30,354 nt of DNA from Bacteriovoracaceae bacterium UBA4097 (GTDB lineage Bacteria; Bdellovibrionota; Bacteriovoracia; Bacteriovoracales; Bacteriovoracaceae). The DNA lies in the NCBI GenBank assembly GCA_002381765.1, contig DFXX01000043.1, forward strand, positions 1-30,354. Reading direction: 5' to 3'. A model generated the notes under the pieces. The model was given only the letters and a program-made list of their open reading frames with translations, searched no databases and had not been told where the DNA came from. Of the stretch, positions 1 to 9,800 are shown in pieces. Every line of letters begins with the position of its first letter. Within the stretch, counting starts at the first letter, position 1. Made by a program: the position numbers and the translations under genes.

Positions 1-2
1 TC

Positions 3-425
3 GAAAAAGCAAAACATAGCAACCATGCCTTTGATGACATGATTCAAAATCAGGAACACTTCTGCCAGTTATTCGACTTTTCTATAAGAAAACTCAACTC
101 AGAGATTAATAAGTTAAGTAATACCAGCCTCTCTCTTTCGGCCAGGCTCGAAGAAATTCATACCTTCACCGTTGGACTAGAAGTCATTAAGCTCGTGGGT
201 GCAGTGGAATCGTCGCGAGAAAATGAGACCAAAAAAGACTTTGACGTGTATCTCTTAGAGATGACCAGTTTTATCAAATTGCTAAAAACCTCCGTCAATT
301 CGATCCATGCCCAGAATAATTTACTAAAAACAAGTGCTAGGGAAATTCAGCAATCCAATCAAAAGATTGCTGGCAATATTACAAATGTCTTTGATTTGGC
401 TTTAAATATAGGTGTTATTGCTTAA
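3..425 (+). CDS. C-terminal part of MCP-like coiled-coil signalling protein (5' truncated by window edge)
   Basis: The reading frame is open to the left edge of the window, so the gene begins outside; an internal ATG at 39 is not needed as the start. The visible ~140 residues are almost wholly helical with heptad-like spacing. The segment VGLEVIKLVGAVESSRENE resembles the hairpin-tip region of methyl-accepting chemotaxis proteins (typical pattern: L-A-L-N-A-A-I-E-A-A-R-A-G-E), but the conserved Asn/Ala core is replaced. I infer a diverged MCP-type signalling hairpin. It lies 21 bases before the histidine kinase on the same strand, which fits a shared signalling operon. There is no membrane segment in the visible part. 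An unrelated coiled-coil protein is possible. Confidence 0.5.
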   Translation, partial: EKAKHSNHAFDDMIQNQEHFCQLFDFSIRKLNSEINKLSNTSLSLSARLEEIHTFTVGLEVIKLVGAVESSRENETKKDFDVYLLEMTSFIKLLKTSVNSIHAQNNLLKTSAREIQQSNQKIAGNITNVFDLALNIGVIA

Positions 426-446
426 GATCTCCTTCTTGGAAGTTTT

Positions 447-1781
447 ATGCCAATTAATTTAGACAATAAAACGGAACTTCAAAATAAGACCCTTAAAAGA
501 GTTAAGTTGCGTTACGTCCTGGCGATGGCCCTGATTGCCACCTTCTCCATCATAGCATTCACTTTAAACAAGACCCATCACCGGAAAAAATCAGAAGATT
601 TTAAAACTATAAACATCTCTGGCCGACAAAGAATGCTGACTCAAAAGATTGCTCTTCTTACCGGAAAGGGAGATCGCCAAGAACTTTTAGAGAGCAAATT
701 AGAGTATATTGATGGACTAAAATATTTGCATGCAAGTAGATTTGTTCAAGATAAATACGGGAATGTACGTAAATTGTATTTTGGCAAAGATGGAATTAAT
801 GATTTGACCAAAAATTTCTTGCCACTAATAGAACACAATGAAGTGAATGAAGATATATTAAATAAGATCTTCATTCTCTCGCAAAAACTGCTACAAAAGT
901 ATGATCAGGCGACCCTCAATATTCAAAACATCTCAGAAGCTGAACGCAAGGATCAATTATCCTCAGAGCTAATCATCCTTTTGGCCACACTTCTACTCCT
1001 GATACTGGCGATCTATCTAATTTTTAAACCCATGACTGATGAGATCTCATCCACCTTTAAAAAACTAAATGACATTGAAGACAAGGCTTTAAAAAGTGCA
1101 AGACTTGCACTCATTGGTGAAACGGCTAGCTCTATAGGGCATGATATCTCTAATCCATTAACCGTCATTACCGGAGCTGCGGAGGGTTTGATGCATTTTC
1201 ATGCCGACTCGCTGACTCCTTCTGGCATGGATAAAATTAAGCTCATTATCAAACACTCTGCAAAGATTAACGTCATTCTTCAAGGCTTAAAGACACAAGC
1301 ACGTTTATCAAATGCTGATCCAGTGATTGCTACCGATCTTAACAAGCTTATAAAAGAAACTTTGGAGATGTTTGATTCAAAAATTAAACAACACCGGATT
1401 CAGGTTATTATTGATGACAGCTCTCTAGTTCAAGTTCATTGTCGTAGATCTGCTATCTCTCAAGTAGTCGCTAATCTTGTCTCAAATGCTATCGATGCCG
1501 TTTCTGAGCAAGAATTAGAGAGAAAAATTTTCTTCAAGGCCCTTAAACAAGACAACTACACAATCCTGCAAATTCATGATTCAGGGCCAGGGGTTCCGGA
1601 AGAACTAGAGGATCAGATCTTTGAATCGTTTGTTACTACTAAAGAGGAAGGAAAGGGGACGGGCCTGGGCTTATCCATATCAAAGAAGATAATGGAAGCC
1701 CACAACGGTGAACTCAGACTCAATACCTCAATCTCTAGATCATGTTTCGAGATGGTCTTTCTCAACATCAAGCAGATATAA
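447..1781 (+). CDS. Membrane sensor histidine kinase with PilJ-type N-terminal domain
   Basis: The 444-residue protein has a first membrane segment at about residues 22-41, then an extracytoplasmic region starting with ISGRQRMLTQKIALL, the signature of the PilJ/NarX-type (type IV pili MCP N-terminal) helical sensor. A second membrane segment follows at about 172-193. The catalytic part is complete: phosphoacceptor H232 in GHDISNPL, N-box VANLVSNAIDA, G1 DSGPGVPEE and G2 GKGTGLGLSIS. It should autophosphorylate on H232 in response to a periplasmic signal. No receiver domain is fused. The neighbour 42 bases downstream has only a degenerate receiver, so the real phosphorylation partner may lie elsewhere. 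The ribosome binding site before the ATG at 447 is weak. Confidence 0.9.
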   Translation: MPINLDNKTELQNKTLKRVKLRYVLAMALIATFSIIAFTLNKTHHRKKSEDFKTINISGRQRMLTQKIALLTGKGDRQELLESKLEYIDGLKYLHASRFVQDKYGNVRKLYFGKDGINDLTKNFLPLIEHNEVNEDILNKIFILSQKLLQKYDQATLNIQNISEAERKDQLSSELIILLATLLLLILAIYLIFKPMTDEISSTFKKLNDIEDKALKSARLALIGETASSIGHDISNPLTVITGAAEGLMHFHADSLTPSGMDKIKLIIKHSAKINVILQGLKTQARLSNADPVIATDLNKLIKETLEMFDSKIKQHRIQVIIDDSSLVQVHCRRSAISQVVANLVSNAIDAVSEQELERKIFFKALKQDNYTILQIHDSGPGVPEELEDQIFESFVTTKEEGKGTGLGLSISKKIMEAHNGELRLNTSISRSCFEMVFLNIKQI

Positions 1782-1823
1782 ATGTTTCTTTAGATCTCGG
1801 AATCATTTAAACTTAAAGCTCAT

Positions 1824-3164
1824 ATGAAAACCTTTCTTCTCATTCAAAAAAGTTCACCTTTAAAAGACTGTATTGAGATCTATCTCAAGCCCTTTAAGGA
1901 TGTTACTTTTGAGCATGTTGAATCGATTGAGCAGTCACTCAGAAAGTTAGAGGCATTAAAAAAATTTGATTGTATTTTTGTTGGGAGCAGTATCATTGTT
2001 GACGGAGACGTGAATGATCTCGCTTTTAAGATTCAACAAACTGTTCAGGACTCTGGCTGCAAGCTTATAGGAACCAATAAGGGACTATCAAAGCAGTCCG
2101 GCTTTAACTATGTTCATAGCATGGCACCGGCCAAAATGATATTTCAGGCTATCAGCAATGCTTTACAATTGGTAAATGAAGAAGATAACTCTCACGCTTA
2201 TGTTGAGATTCCTCTTGAGTATCTCCATCACCTCCAAACCACTCCTTGTGATATCTTTCTGAGACTAGGATCCACTGAACAGACTTTCACCTATATAAAA
2301 AGATTCAATGAGTTTGAGGAGATCGATAAAGATGACATCCTTAACTACTCTCACAAGAATATAACAAGCGTTTATATTCCAGCTAACATGACCAATGATT
2401 TCTTGGGTTCTATCTCGTCCAGCCTTCTCCAGAGAATTTCAAAGACCCAAGATACCTCTGAGCAGATGGAAATAGCTAAGGAAGCTCTAGACTATTCATC
2501 ATACGTTCTAAGTAGCTTCGGCATTAATTCTGAGCCTCAAGCTTTCGTACAGAAAGTTGTTAAAACCATCCTGAGTACCCTGGATAAGGTCGAGGGCAAA
2601 AAGTTAAAGAGGTTTAAGGAAATCATCGAAGCCAAGGAAGACTTCTACCATAAGCATGTTTTCTTGACTGGGGTTTTAGCGAACTCGCTTCTTGATGAAA
2701 TGTCCTGGGAAGTCTCGTTGGAAAATCGCTCAGCGCTTACTTATGCCGCTTTTTTTCACAACTTCTTTATACACTCCGAAAAAGACATCCTCATCACTGA
2801 CGAAGCCGAGCTTGGCGCTATAGACAATGAAGAGAGAAGAGAGAGGATTAAAAATCATGCCAAGCTGGCGCATGACTTTTTTCTCGATATTCCAGACGTT
2901 CCCTTCAATGTACCTAAACTTATTTTAGAACACCATGGCTCGAAACAGGGGATTGGATTTCCCCAATCTAGACAGAACTCTACACAACTTTCCAGTCTGT
3001 TTATGATTTCCTCAGACTTTGCATTGAAGTTTCTTCTTATTCATGAGCAAGGGGACTTAGAGAAAATTCACGAGATATTAAAAGAATCACTTGAGATCTA
3101 TGGGAAGAGTAATCAGAAAATTCTAGAAGCACTTCAGAACTGTATTTCGGAACATTTAGCTTGA
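1824..3164 (+). CDS. Pseudo-receiver plus degenerate HD-GYP domain protein
   Basis: This 446-residue soluble protein begins with a receiver-like fold (residues ~1-120). The usual phosphoacceptor Asp after beta-3 is missing: FDCIFVGSS puts G54 at that position. After a middle region, residues ~250-445 resemble an HD-GYP/HDOD-type helical domain, with H-K-H at ~277-279, AAFFHN where the family has HD, and HHGSKQGIGFP (H370, H371) where active HD-GYP phosphodiesterases have HHERxDGxGYP. Several metal ligands and the GYP are altered, so c-di-GMP hydrolysis is doubtful and a binding or scaffold role is more likely. It follows the histidine kinase on the same strand and likely belongs to the same operon. 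Similar degenerate HD-GYP proteins are known in Bdellovibrio relatives. Confidence 0.75.
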   Translation: MKTFLLIQKSSPLKDCIEIYLKPFKDVTFEHVESIEQSLRKLEALKKFDCIFVGSSIIVDGDVNDLAFKIQQTVQDSGCKLIGTNKGLSKQSGFNYVHSMAPAKMIFQAISNALQLVNEEDNSHAYVEIPLEYLHHLQTTPCDIFLRLGSTEQTFTYIKRFNEFEEIDKDDILNYSHKNITSVYIPANMTNDFLGSISSSLLQRISKTQDTSEQMEIAKEALDYSSYVLSSFGINSEPQAFVQKVVKTILSTLDKVEGKKLKRFKEIIEAKEDFYHKHVFLTGVLANSLLDEMSWEVSLENRSALTYAAFFHNFFIHSEKDILITDEAELGAIDNEERRERIKNHAKLAHDFFLDIPDVPFNVPKLILEHHGSKQGIGFPQSRQNSTQLSSLFMISSDFALKFLLIHEQGDLEKIHEILKESLEIYGKSNQKILEALQNCISEHLA

Positions 3165-3193
3165 GCGGATGAGAGTCAAATTTGGATAAGAAA

Positions 3194-3270
3194 TGGCGCA
3201 ATCGGCACGATTCGAACGTGCGACCTCCTGATTCGTAGTCAGGTGCTCTATCCAACTAAGCTACGACTGC
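3194..3270 (-). tRNA. tRNA-Arg (anticodon ACG)
   Basis: On the minus strand a full cloverleaf folds. The acceptor GCAGTCG pairs with CGATTGC, the D-arm starts GCTTAGTTGGATAGAGC, the anticodon stem is CCTGA/TCAGG with loop CTACGAA (ACG, at 3234-3236), and the T-arm is GCACG-TTCGAAT-CGTGC. The discriminator is G and CCA is encoded (3194-3196). ACG is normally edited to ICG to read CGU/CGC/CGA. A possible -10 (TACTAT, 3286-3281) lies 10 bases upstream, but its -35 is poor. The gene sits convergently 30 bases from the end of the HD-GYP-like gene. Confidence 0.97.
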
Positions 3271-3418
3271 GCTGAGAACCATAGTATTTAAACAAGAATG
3301 ACCGATAATGCAACATGGAAATTCATCTTTCTGCCAGTATTCTTCGCTCAGAGAGAAAAATCACTAACCATAGCCTCAAGAGATTGAAATTTCGATACGA
3401 TAGGGGTAGTAAGGGCCC

Positions 3419-3844
3419 ATGCAAAAAACATTTTTCCTCATTTCAGTCTTTTTCTTAGCTCTCATTTCGGCCTCTAAAGCTCTTGCTCAAGAGGTTCCTC
3501 AGCTTGAGTGTGAGACCATTGATGGTCAGGTCAAGATCAGAATCTTTGGTCCCCTGGGTGCTTACTATGAGGATGATCTAGATAGCTCCACAGCGGTGGA
3601 TTTTACTAATCGGGTGGAGATTTTGCTCGATGGTCAGAGCCTTATATTTCCTAATAGTCTGAGTATCAGCAATGATTTTAACGACTACATTATTCAATCA
3701 TGGGCCTTCAATGCGAGTTCTCGTTATTTTGAAAATGTCATGAGTCTCTATTTTGAAGCCGAAAGCGAGGAAGGGGCAGAACTCATGCTCAACATCCGGG
3801 GGCTTCAGCTTAAAACCCAGGCCGACTGTTATATCCGCCAATAA
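3419..3844 (+). CDS. Secreted hypothetical protein
   Basis: The 141-residue product has a clear Sec signal peptide: MQK, a hydrophobic core to about residue 18, and likely cleavage after SKALA before QEVPQ. The ATG at 3419 is preceded by AAGG four to five bases upstream. The mature part is about 118 residues, acidic, predicted beta-rich, and has two cysteines near its ends (LECET and DCYIRQ) that could form a disulfide. I do not recognise the family. It stands alone between the tRNA gene and the lipoprotein gene, both more than 145 bases away. Confidence 0.7.
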   Translation: MQKTFFLISVFFLALISASKALAQEVPQLECETIDGQVKIRIFGPLGAYYEDDLDSSTAVDFTNRVEILLDGQSLIFPNSLSISNDFNDYIIQSWAFNASSRYFENVMSLYFEAESEEGAELMLNIRGLQLKTQADCYIRQ

Positions 3845-4114
3845 ATCTGGTCAATAAAGCTCTTCAGTTATTCTTTGGCCAGTTGCTTAATTACCTGAAA
3901 TTAAATCAAATGATGTTTTTATCTTGCTTAGCCATTTCTTGGTTATACCTGTGAATTATAATGGAAGAGAGTAATAAAATAATTTGTTTCATTTTCGGTT
4001 TTGCTGTTGCCCGTATTCTCATGTTGCACGTTGCTTGATCACATAACCGAAAAGATACCGCAAGATTTATAGTCAATTAGACATAAATCTATGTGCGCCA
4101 TAAAGGATCCGTCG

Positions 4115-5035
4115 ATGAAGACGAACTTATACGCGCAAAAATGGTCTCTGCTTTCTCTTGTTTTTTGTTTTTCTTTAGTCGGTTGTCAGCAGGATGATTT
4201 CTTCGAGAAAGAATTTCTTGAGAACTCTTTCAATGCTCCAGACGTCTTAGTGGATAAGCCTAGTGAGCTTCCTCCTACTGATGGCACTTCTCCGGGCCCT
4301 GTTACCGATCCTACTCCAACTGAGCCTCCGGCCAAAGACTTGGTGTGCGATCCCTTTGGTTATGATGATGAAGCGACCTCTAATAAGTTTGGTATTCATG
4401 CCAAGCTTTACGATGCCTCATCATTTCCTGGAAGAATTCAGAAGCTGGCTGATGTTATTCAGGACAAGTATGTTCTTCCGTCAGATCTCTACTTCTCTCG
4501 TCTTAATGTGACTCCAAGAAACTTCTCTGAAGGCTTTTCTGGTCCAGATAATGAGCCGCTAAAGAATGCTTCCGGGGATACTCTTTACGAGTGGTTTGGT
4601 TTGAGATTTACCGGACGTTTTGCTCTAACCAGCATGGAAGAAGCTGGCTATTATGAGCTCGTTACACACTCGGATGATGGAACAATCGTGAGAGTAAATG
4701 CGAATGGTGAAACACGTGAAATTCTTAATGATGATGGAGAGCATGCTCCAAGAGTTGGGTGTGCTAAGGAATATATCTATCTTGATGCTGATTCGAAGCT
4801 CAATTTTGAGATCGATTATTTCCAGGGACCTCGTTATCAGATTTCCATGGTTCTCTATTGGAGAAAAGTGGCTTCAACTCCACAAGAACTTTCTCAAGTT
4901 AAGAAATCTTCAATGTGTGGAAAGGAATCTACAGCTAGTTCTGTGAACAAGCTCCTTGACGAGGGCTTCACTAAACTTCAACCAGATAATTTCTTGCTAC
5001 CGGCCCAAATTGTATCTAATCCATGTGCTAAATAA
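4115..5035 (+). CDS. Lipoprotein with PA14-like domain
   Basis: I chose the ATG at 4115 over the in-frame ATG at 4091. It has AAAGGA at 4102-4107, seven bases upstream, and gives a clean lipoprotein signal ending in FSLVGC (C24). The 306-residue protein continues with a Pro/Thr/Asp-rich linker (residues ~45-75). A globular region follows in which GRFALTSMEEAGYYELVT, SDDGTIVRVN and DDGEHAP, then FEIDYFQGPRYQISMVLYW, match the sugar-binding PA14 fold (F-G-x-h, SDDGx-hhh-G, hhh-Yxx..hxLxW). A disulfide may link cysteines flanking the domain. It is probably an outer-membrane-anchored, surface or periplasmic carbohydrate-binding protein. The specific ligand cannot be read from the sequence. Confidence 0.75.
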   Translation: MKTNLYAQKWSLLSLVFCFSLVGCQQDDFFEKEFLENSFNAPDVLVDKPSELPPTDGTSPGPVTDPTPTEPPAKDLVCDPFGYDDEATSNKFGIHAKLYDASSFPGRIQKLADVIQDKYVLPSDLYFSRLNVTPRNFSEGFSGPDNEPLKNASGDTLYEWFGLRFTGRFALTSMEEAGYYELVTHSDDGTIVRVNANGETREILNDDGEHAPRVGCAKEYIYLDADSKLNFEIDYFQGPRYQISMVLYWRKVASTPQELSQVKKSSMCGKESTASSVNKLLDEGFTKLQPDNFLLPAQIVSNPCAK

Positions 5036-5041
5036 TTCCTC

Positions 5042-5068
5042 TCTCCCCTCCTTTATAAGGAGGGGAGA
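5042..5068 (+). terminator. Strong GC-rich hairpin after the PA14-like lipoprotein gene
   Basis: A perfect 12-bp stem (5042-5053 with 5057-5068: TCTCCCCTCCTT against AAGGAGGGGAGA, loop TAT) starts seven bases after the stop codon at 5035. No T-run follows on the plus strand, so it may act as a mRNA 3' end stabiliser or a weak terminator rather than a canonical intrinsic terminator. Confidence 0.55.
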
Positions 5069-5177
5069 ATAACCTTCTGAATAACTCAACAGTAGGCATA
5101 ATCAGCACCTCATAACACGAGCGGGATTTTTGGATATAATAATTACCACAGGCAATTATTAACCCTTAGAGGCCCAG

Positions 5178-5432
5178 ATTAAAAAGACGCTTATTTCTAC
5201 CCACGAATTCAATCAGAAGCGATATGAAGTCGCAAAAGACATCTTGACCAGTGTTTTGACTTCCAATGAGGTTCAATCGGGGGAATCAAAGCAAAGAGAT
5301 AGTTTAATCTTTAATAGTATAGCCATTGCCAATCAACTCCTGGATGAGCTCTTCACCGTCTCAGCGACACCAACCGGAGATGAGCCCTCTATTCATATCA
5401 TGTCAGAGCTTTTGAAAAAATCTAAAGACTAG
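5178..5432 (+). CDS. Small hypothetical protein, start uncertain (possible AUU start)
   Basis: The frame is open from the stop at 5160-5162 to the stop at 5430-5432 and has no ATG or GTG. GAGG at 5169-5172 is followed after five bases by ATT at 5178, which would start an 84-residue protein beginning (M)KKTLISTHEFNQKRYEVAKD. The only conventional alternative is a TTG at 5244 (62 residues) with no visible ribosome binding site, and that would cut a continuous helix. The product would be a helical, soluble, acidic protein with no recognised domain. Its last 11 bases overlap the end of the convergent flippase gene. A decayed gene that lost its ATG is the alternative. Confidence 0.45.
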   Translation: MKKTLISTHEFNQKRYEVAKDILTSVLTSNEVQSGESKQRDSLIFNSIAIANQLLDELFTVSATPTGDEPSIHIMSELLKKSKD

Positions 5433-6843
5433 GGCGCTGTCTATCAAATAGCAGTTGGGAAAAATAAAGCAGCGCAAAAAGCGGACAGACTACAGAAAAC
5501 CATATTCTATCATCTGTAAATAAAGATTTAATTTGAAAGCTCAAAGCTGTAAGGACGATTGAAATAAGTGTAAATCTCAACAGTATCTTGTAAGGAATAA
5601 GCTCACTCAAGGAGAGCCCAAACTGCCTGCGAATTTTATACAGACAGAATATTTTAAAAATAAACTTCAATCCTATCGCAGAAATCAAGGTATAGCTGGC
5701 ATTGGTATAATAGGCAACCAGGAAGACCACAAGAACGATTACGGGACTAAAGAAGATATAATTACTCAATAGAAGCTTCGTTTTTCCACTGGCCCTATAA
5801 AGAGAATCATGAGGAATTATCAGCAAGAGATAACTCCATGAGAAGATCTTCAGAAAATCGGAAGATGCCAGATAGGAATCTGTATAGATGATTTTGATAA
5901 TCACCTCAGAGAAAAAATAAAGACCAAAAAAAGAAGGAATAATGAGAAAGGCCATATTCTCGATAGCTTTCCTAAAACTGAGTTGTATATTCTTAAAATT
6001 TTTGTTGGTGTAACTCTGAGAAAGGGAAGGTATTAAAATCTTTTGTACTGACATTTCCAGAATATAAAGGGGAGGAATAACAAGACAGCCTAGAGAATAA
6101 AAGGCAAAAGACTCTTTGCCTAAAAAAAAAGACAAGAAGATCATATCTGACTTATCTACCGCAAAGTGCAAAAGTGCACTGATAGAGATTGGGAGTGAAT
6201 AACTAAAAACTCTTTGGATCTTATCTTTTTGAGGGCCAAGGGTGACTGTCCTATGCTTAGCCCCAAGCCAAGTCATCAATATAAAACTCACTATCATCAT
6301 GAGGGCGAAATAATAAAACAAGCAATCAACATTCTTTTGCCAATAGGCCAGCAGAATAAAACCGATGGTTTTTATGAGTTCAAAACTCACTCCTAGAAGT
6401 GTGCCCTTGACTCTTTCACCTTGAGCTATACAAAACTCATTATAGTGGCCAGAAGGACAAACTAAGAAACTAGAGATAATGAGTAAATAAACGATATTCC
6501 GGGGAAGCTGCAAATACTCTTCAATCAGAGATGCAAAAGGCAACAGAATCAGTACTAGACTTGAGAGCATTATGGTAACCCACCAGGAGGCCTGGATCAG
6601 CTCTTGCCTTTCATGTTCACCCTTCCCGACCCAATAAAAGACAGAGTTCACAGGCCCCCCCGCCAAGCACAGAAAGGGTAGAAACATTATATAAAGAAAG
6701 AAGGTTTTATAGAGCCCCATCGCTTCCGGAGATAACAGACGAACCAAAATAATGGGTAAAAAGAGATTAGCTACAGAGCTAATATTGCTGAGTAAAAATA
6801 TCGGCCAGTGCCCTTTAGAGAGCCTGTGGAAATATGAGTACAT
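5422..6843 (-). CDS. MOP-superfamily flippase (polysaccharide/Wzx-like exporter)
   Basis: This is a 473-residue, highly hydrophobic protein with about 12-14 predicted membrane helices. The N-terminal helix region (SNISSVANLFLPIILVRLLSPEAMGLYK) has the form typical of oligosaccharide flippases of the MVF/Wzx family: a loss of helix, then L-L-x-P-E-x-M-G-x-Y. A second-half signature (FSYSLPISISALLHFAVDKSDMIFLS, FLGKESFAFYSLG) matches the same family. The role is probably flipping a lipid-linked glycan or other amphiphile across the inner membrane. The start codon directly abuts the start codon of the divergent NRPS, so the two genes share regulatory DNA. It may export an NRPS product, or simply belong to surface polysaccharide assembly. 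No glycosyltransferases are nearby. Confidence 0.85.
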   Translation of the reverse strand: MYSYFHRLSKGHWPIFLLSNISSVANLFLPIILVRLLSPEAMGLYKTFFLYIMFLPFLCLAGGPVNSVFYWVGKGEHERQELIQASWWVTIMLSSLVLILLPFASLIEEYLQLPRNIVYLLIISSFLVCPSGHYNEFCIAQGERVKGTLLGVSFELIKTIGFILLAYWQKNVDCLFYYFALMMIVSFILMTWLGAKHRTVTLGPQKDKIQRVFSYSLPISISALLHFAVDKSDMIFLSFFLGKESFAFYSLGCLVIPPLYILEMSVQKILIPSLSQSYTNKNFKNIQLSFRKAIENMAFLIIPSFFGLYFFSEVIIKIIYTDSYLASSDFLKIFSWSYLLLIIPHDSLYRASGKTKLLLSNYIFFSPVIVLVVFLVAYYTNASYTLISAIGLKFIFKIFCLYKIRRQFGLSLSELIPYKILLRFTLISIVLTALSFQIKSLFTDDRIWFSVVCPLFALLYFSQLLFDRQRPSL

Positions 6844-9800
6844 ATGGACTTATCGTCAATTTATAATAAAGCATTACAATCCGTTATTAAGAAATCCGCT
6901 GTTTTTCCGATGAAGCTTATTATCTACCTTAATACAGGTTTATCTGTGGGCAATAGTCAGATCACTGACATAATCGATGAACTCGTAAATATATGGAAAA
7001 GGCTCCTGGGCCAGGACCATGTAGAAGCTAATGAAAATTTTTTTTCGTTAGGTGGGCACTCCATTCTGGCGATTGAACTCCTAAATGATATTGAAGAATA
7101 CTTTGCTGTCAGGCTAAGTATGAAAGATATCGTTGAATCTCCTACCATTCAGGAATTAAGTCTTATCATTTCTTCCCAAGCAAAGACTGCGCAGCCATTA
7201 GATGAAACGATTGAAATTAATAATATGACAGCCTTTCCACTTACCTCAGGACAAAAGCAGGTATGGGGTCATAGTATCCTAAATCCTGGCTCGCTAACTC
7301 ATAACATTTCTACTGCCCTGAGAATTAAAAAGAATTTAAATTTGGAAGTTATCAATAAGACGATTAAATATATAGTTGAAAGGCAGGACGTATTAAGAAC
7401 TCGATTCATTACAATAAACGGTCAGCCTAAACAGATCATTGTACCTGAACAACCTTATGACATTCACTTTATAGATATCCAGGAAAGTGATATTGCCAGA
7501 GTTCTCAAAGAAGAGATTAGCTACAGTTTTGACTTAGAGAAGGATGCTCTATTGAGAGTGACCTTCTATCGGCTAGGTGATGAAGATTATATTTTTTTCT
7601 TCATGGTCCACCATATCATCTGGGATGGCCTGAGCAATACAATGTTCTTTCATGAATTCAATCATGTTTACAATGCTTTCTTAAACAATACAAATCCAGA
7701 TCTTCCAATCTTAAAAGTTACATTTAAGGAACACTCTTTAAGAGAGCAGACCTATCTTAAGTCCAGTATATTTAAAGAACAAAAGCATGCATGGAAAGAG
7801 TTACTCTATTCACCTCTTCCAGTTTTAAATTTACCGACAGATAATCCTCGTCCGGAAAAAATCAATAATAAATCCAAGACCATTTATTTTGAAATCAACA
7901 AGGGCAATCTCGACAGGTTGGAATCTTATGTGAGAAGCAAGCATACCTCACTATATCGACTACTCTTTGCCCTATATAATGTATTGCTGAGTAAACACAG
8001 TGGTGAGACTGATATTATCGTGGGGACTCCAATTCATGGCAGGAATTCCAGCGACATTAGAAGAACTTGTGGCTATTTTATAAATACCCTTCCTGTGCGT
8101 TCAAAGATTGAAAAGGGCGATAGCTTTATTTCAAATTTGTATGGAATACAGGAATCTTTAAAGAACTCATTTGCAAACCAAACCGTGCCTTTTGATATTA
8201 TTGTTCAAATTGCCAATCCTATTATTGATCCCGGCCGAACATCTTTATTTCAAACATTATTCGTTTATCTAGATATCACTCGAGAACTTGATGTATTCGA
8301 AGAACTGAACTATGAGCAGATTAAGGCGGATCGATCTTCTACTCACACCGATATCGACTTTTACCTCTATAAGTCGCGAGACAAAATCGAGGGCGTAGTT
8401 GAGTACCGTGAGGATCTCTTTCAAAAAGAAACCATCGAAAACTTTATCCAAAGCTTTCATGAGATTATGGATAAGGTTCTCAAGAATGACGAAGCCCTTA
8501 TAACAGAAATTATCAATGAGGACACTTCAGCTCCCGTCTATATCGAAGACAAAGTGGCTTACGATGACTTCACTGATAAAAAATCTTTTCTAGGCTACTT
8601 TATCGACAAGGCACTCGAGTCCCCTGATGCTCCTGCCATTTATACCAACACCTCAACTCTCTCCTATGTGGAGCTATATTCAAAAGCCAAGAGAATCGCT
8701 CACCGCTTAAAAGAGAATAGGATTGGTAAAGGTCACTTAGTTGCAGTTAGCTGTTCCCGTAATGAAAATCTAATCATCTCCCTGCTTGGTGTTTTAATGT
8801 CTGGGGCGGGATATGTCCCCCTTGACCCATCTCTGCCTGACGACCGAATCCAGTATATGCTTGAACGATCTGCTTCTTCAGCAATCTTTATAGAAAAAAA
8901 ATTACAAACAAAGTTCAAGCTCAATGTACATACATTCTACATTGATGAGACTCTCTTAGCTTCAGACTCCACCGCCCCTATCGAGAGCCCTGATCTTAGT
9001 GATACTTGCTATGTGATTTTTACCTCTGGAAGTACCGGAAAGCCCAAGGGTGTGGAAATAAGTCATTTAAATGTTCTCAACTTCCTTTTATCCATGCAGA
9101 GAACTCCTGGCTTTAGCAGTAAAGATAAATTGCTGTCTGTTACCACCTTTAGCTTTGATATTTCAGTTCTTGAATTTTTCCTACCATTGATTAGCGGTGG
9201 TAGCGTTTATCTCGCGAGCGAAGATGACGTGACCGATGGGGAAAAGTTACTTAATCTTATAAAATCAGAAGCTATTACTTATATGCAGGCAACACCTTCC
9301 ACCTGGAGATTGATGCTAGCGAGTAATTGGAAGCGAACAGATACGCTTACCGTACTTTGTGGAGGAGAAGCCTTCACGAAAGAGCTATCTGACAAACTGG
9401 TCTCCAACTCCAAGTCAGCATGGAATATGTATGGCCCAACGGAGACGACCGTTTGGTCCACGATCAAAAAGCTGGAACTCTCTGACAAGAAAGTTCTGAT
9501 CGGGTCTCCTATCGCTAACACCAGTGTCTATGTTCTTGATGATTATCTTTGCCCAGTGCCTGCTGGCAAAACAGGCAACCTTTATATTTCAGGACTGGGA
9601 CTGGCCAAGGGTTATTTTGGAGACGAAGTTCAAACAGCAAAACGTTTTGTCCCAAACCCTTTTAGGAAAAATGAAAAGATGTATTTTACTGGAGATTTGG
9701 CCCGACATGAAGCCGATGGGCAAATTGAATGCCTCGGGCGCTCAGATGATCAAGTCAAGATTCGTGGTTATCGAATTGAATTAGCTGAAATAGAAGACGT

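Noticed and set aside
3961..4038. A 25-codon open frame before the PA14-like lipoprotein
   Set aside because: It has no ribosome binding site and no recognisable feature, and it overlaps the inverted-repeat leader.
6761..7526. A 16-base exact direct repeat (aagagattagctacag) at 6761-6776 and 7511-7526
   Set aside because: It lies in two unrelated coding regions on opposite strands, has no further similarity around it, and can arise by chance in AT-rich DNA.
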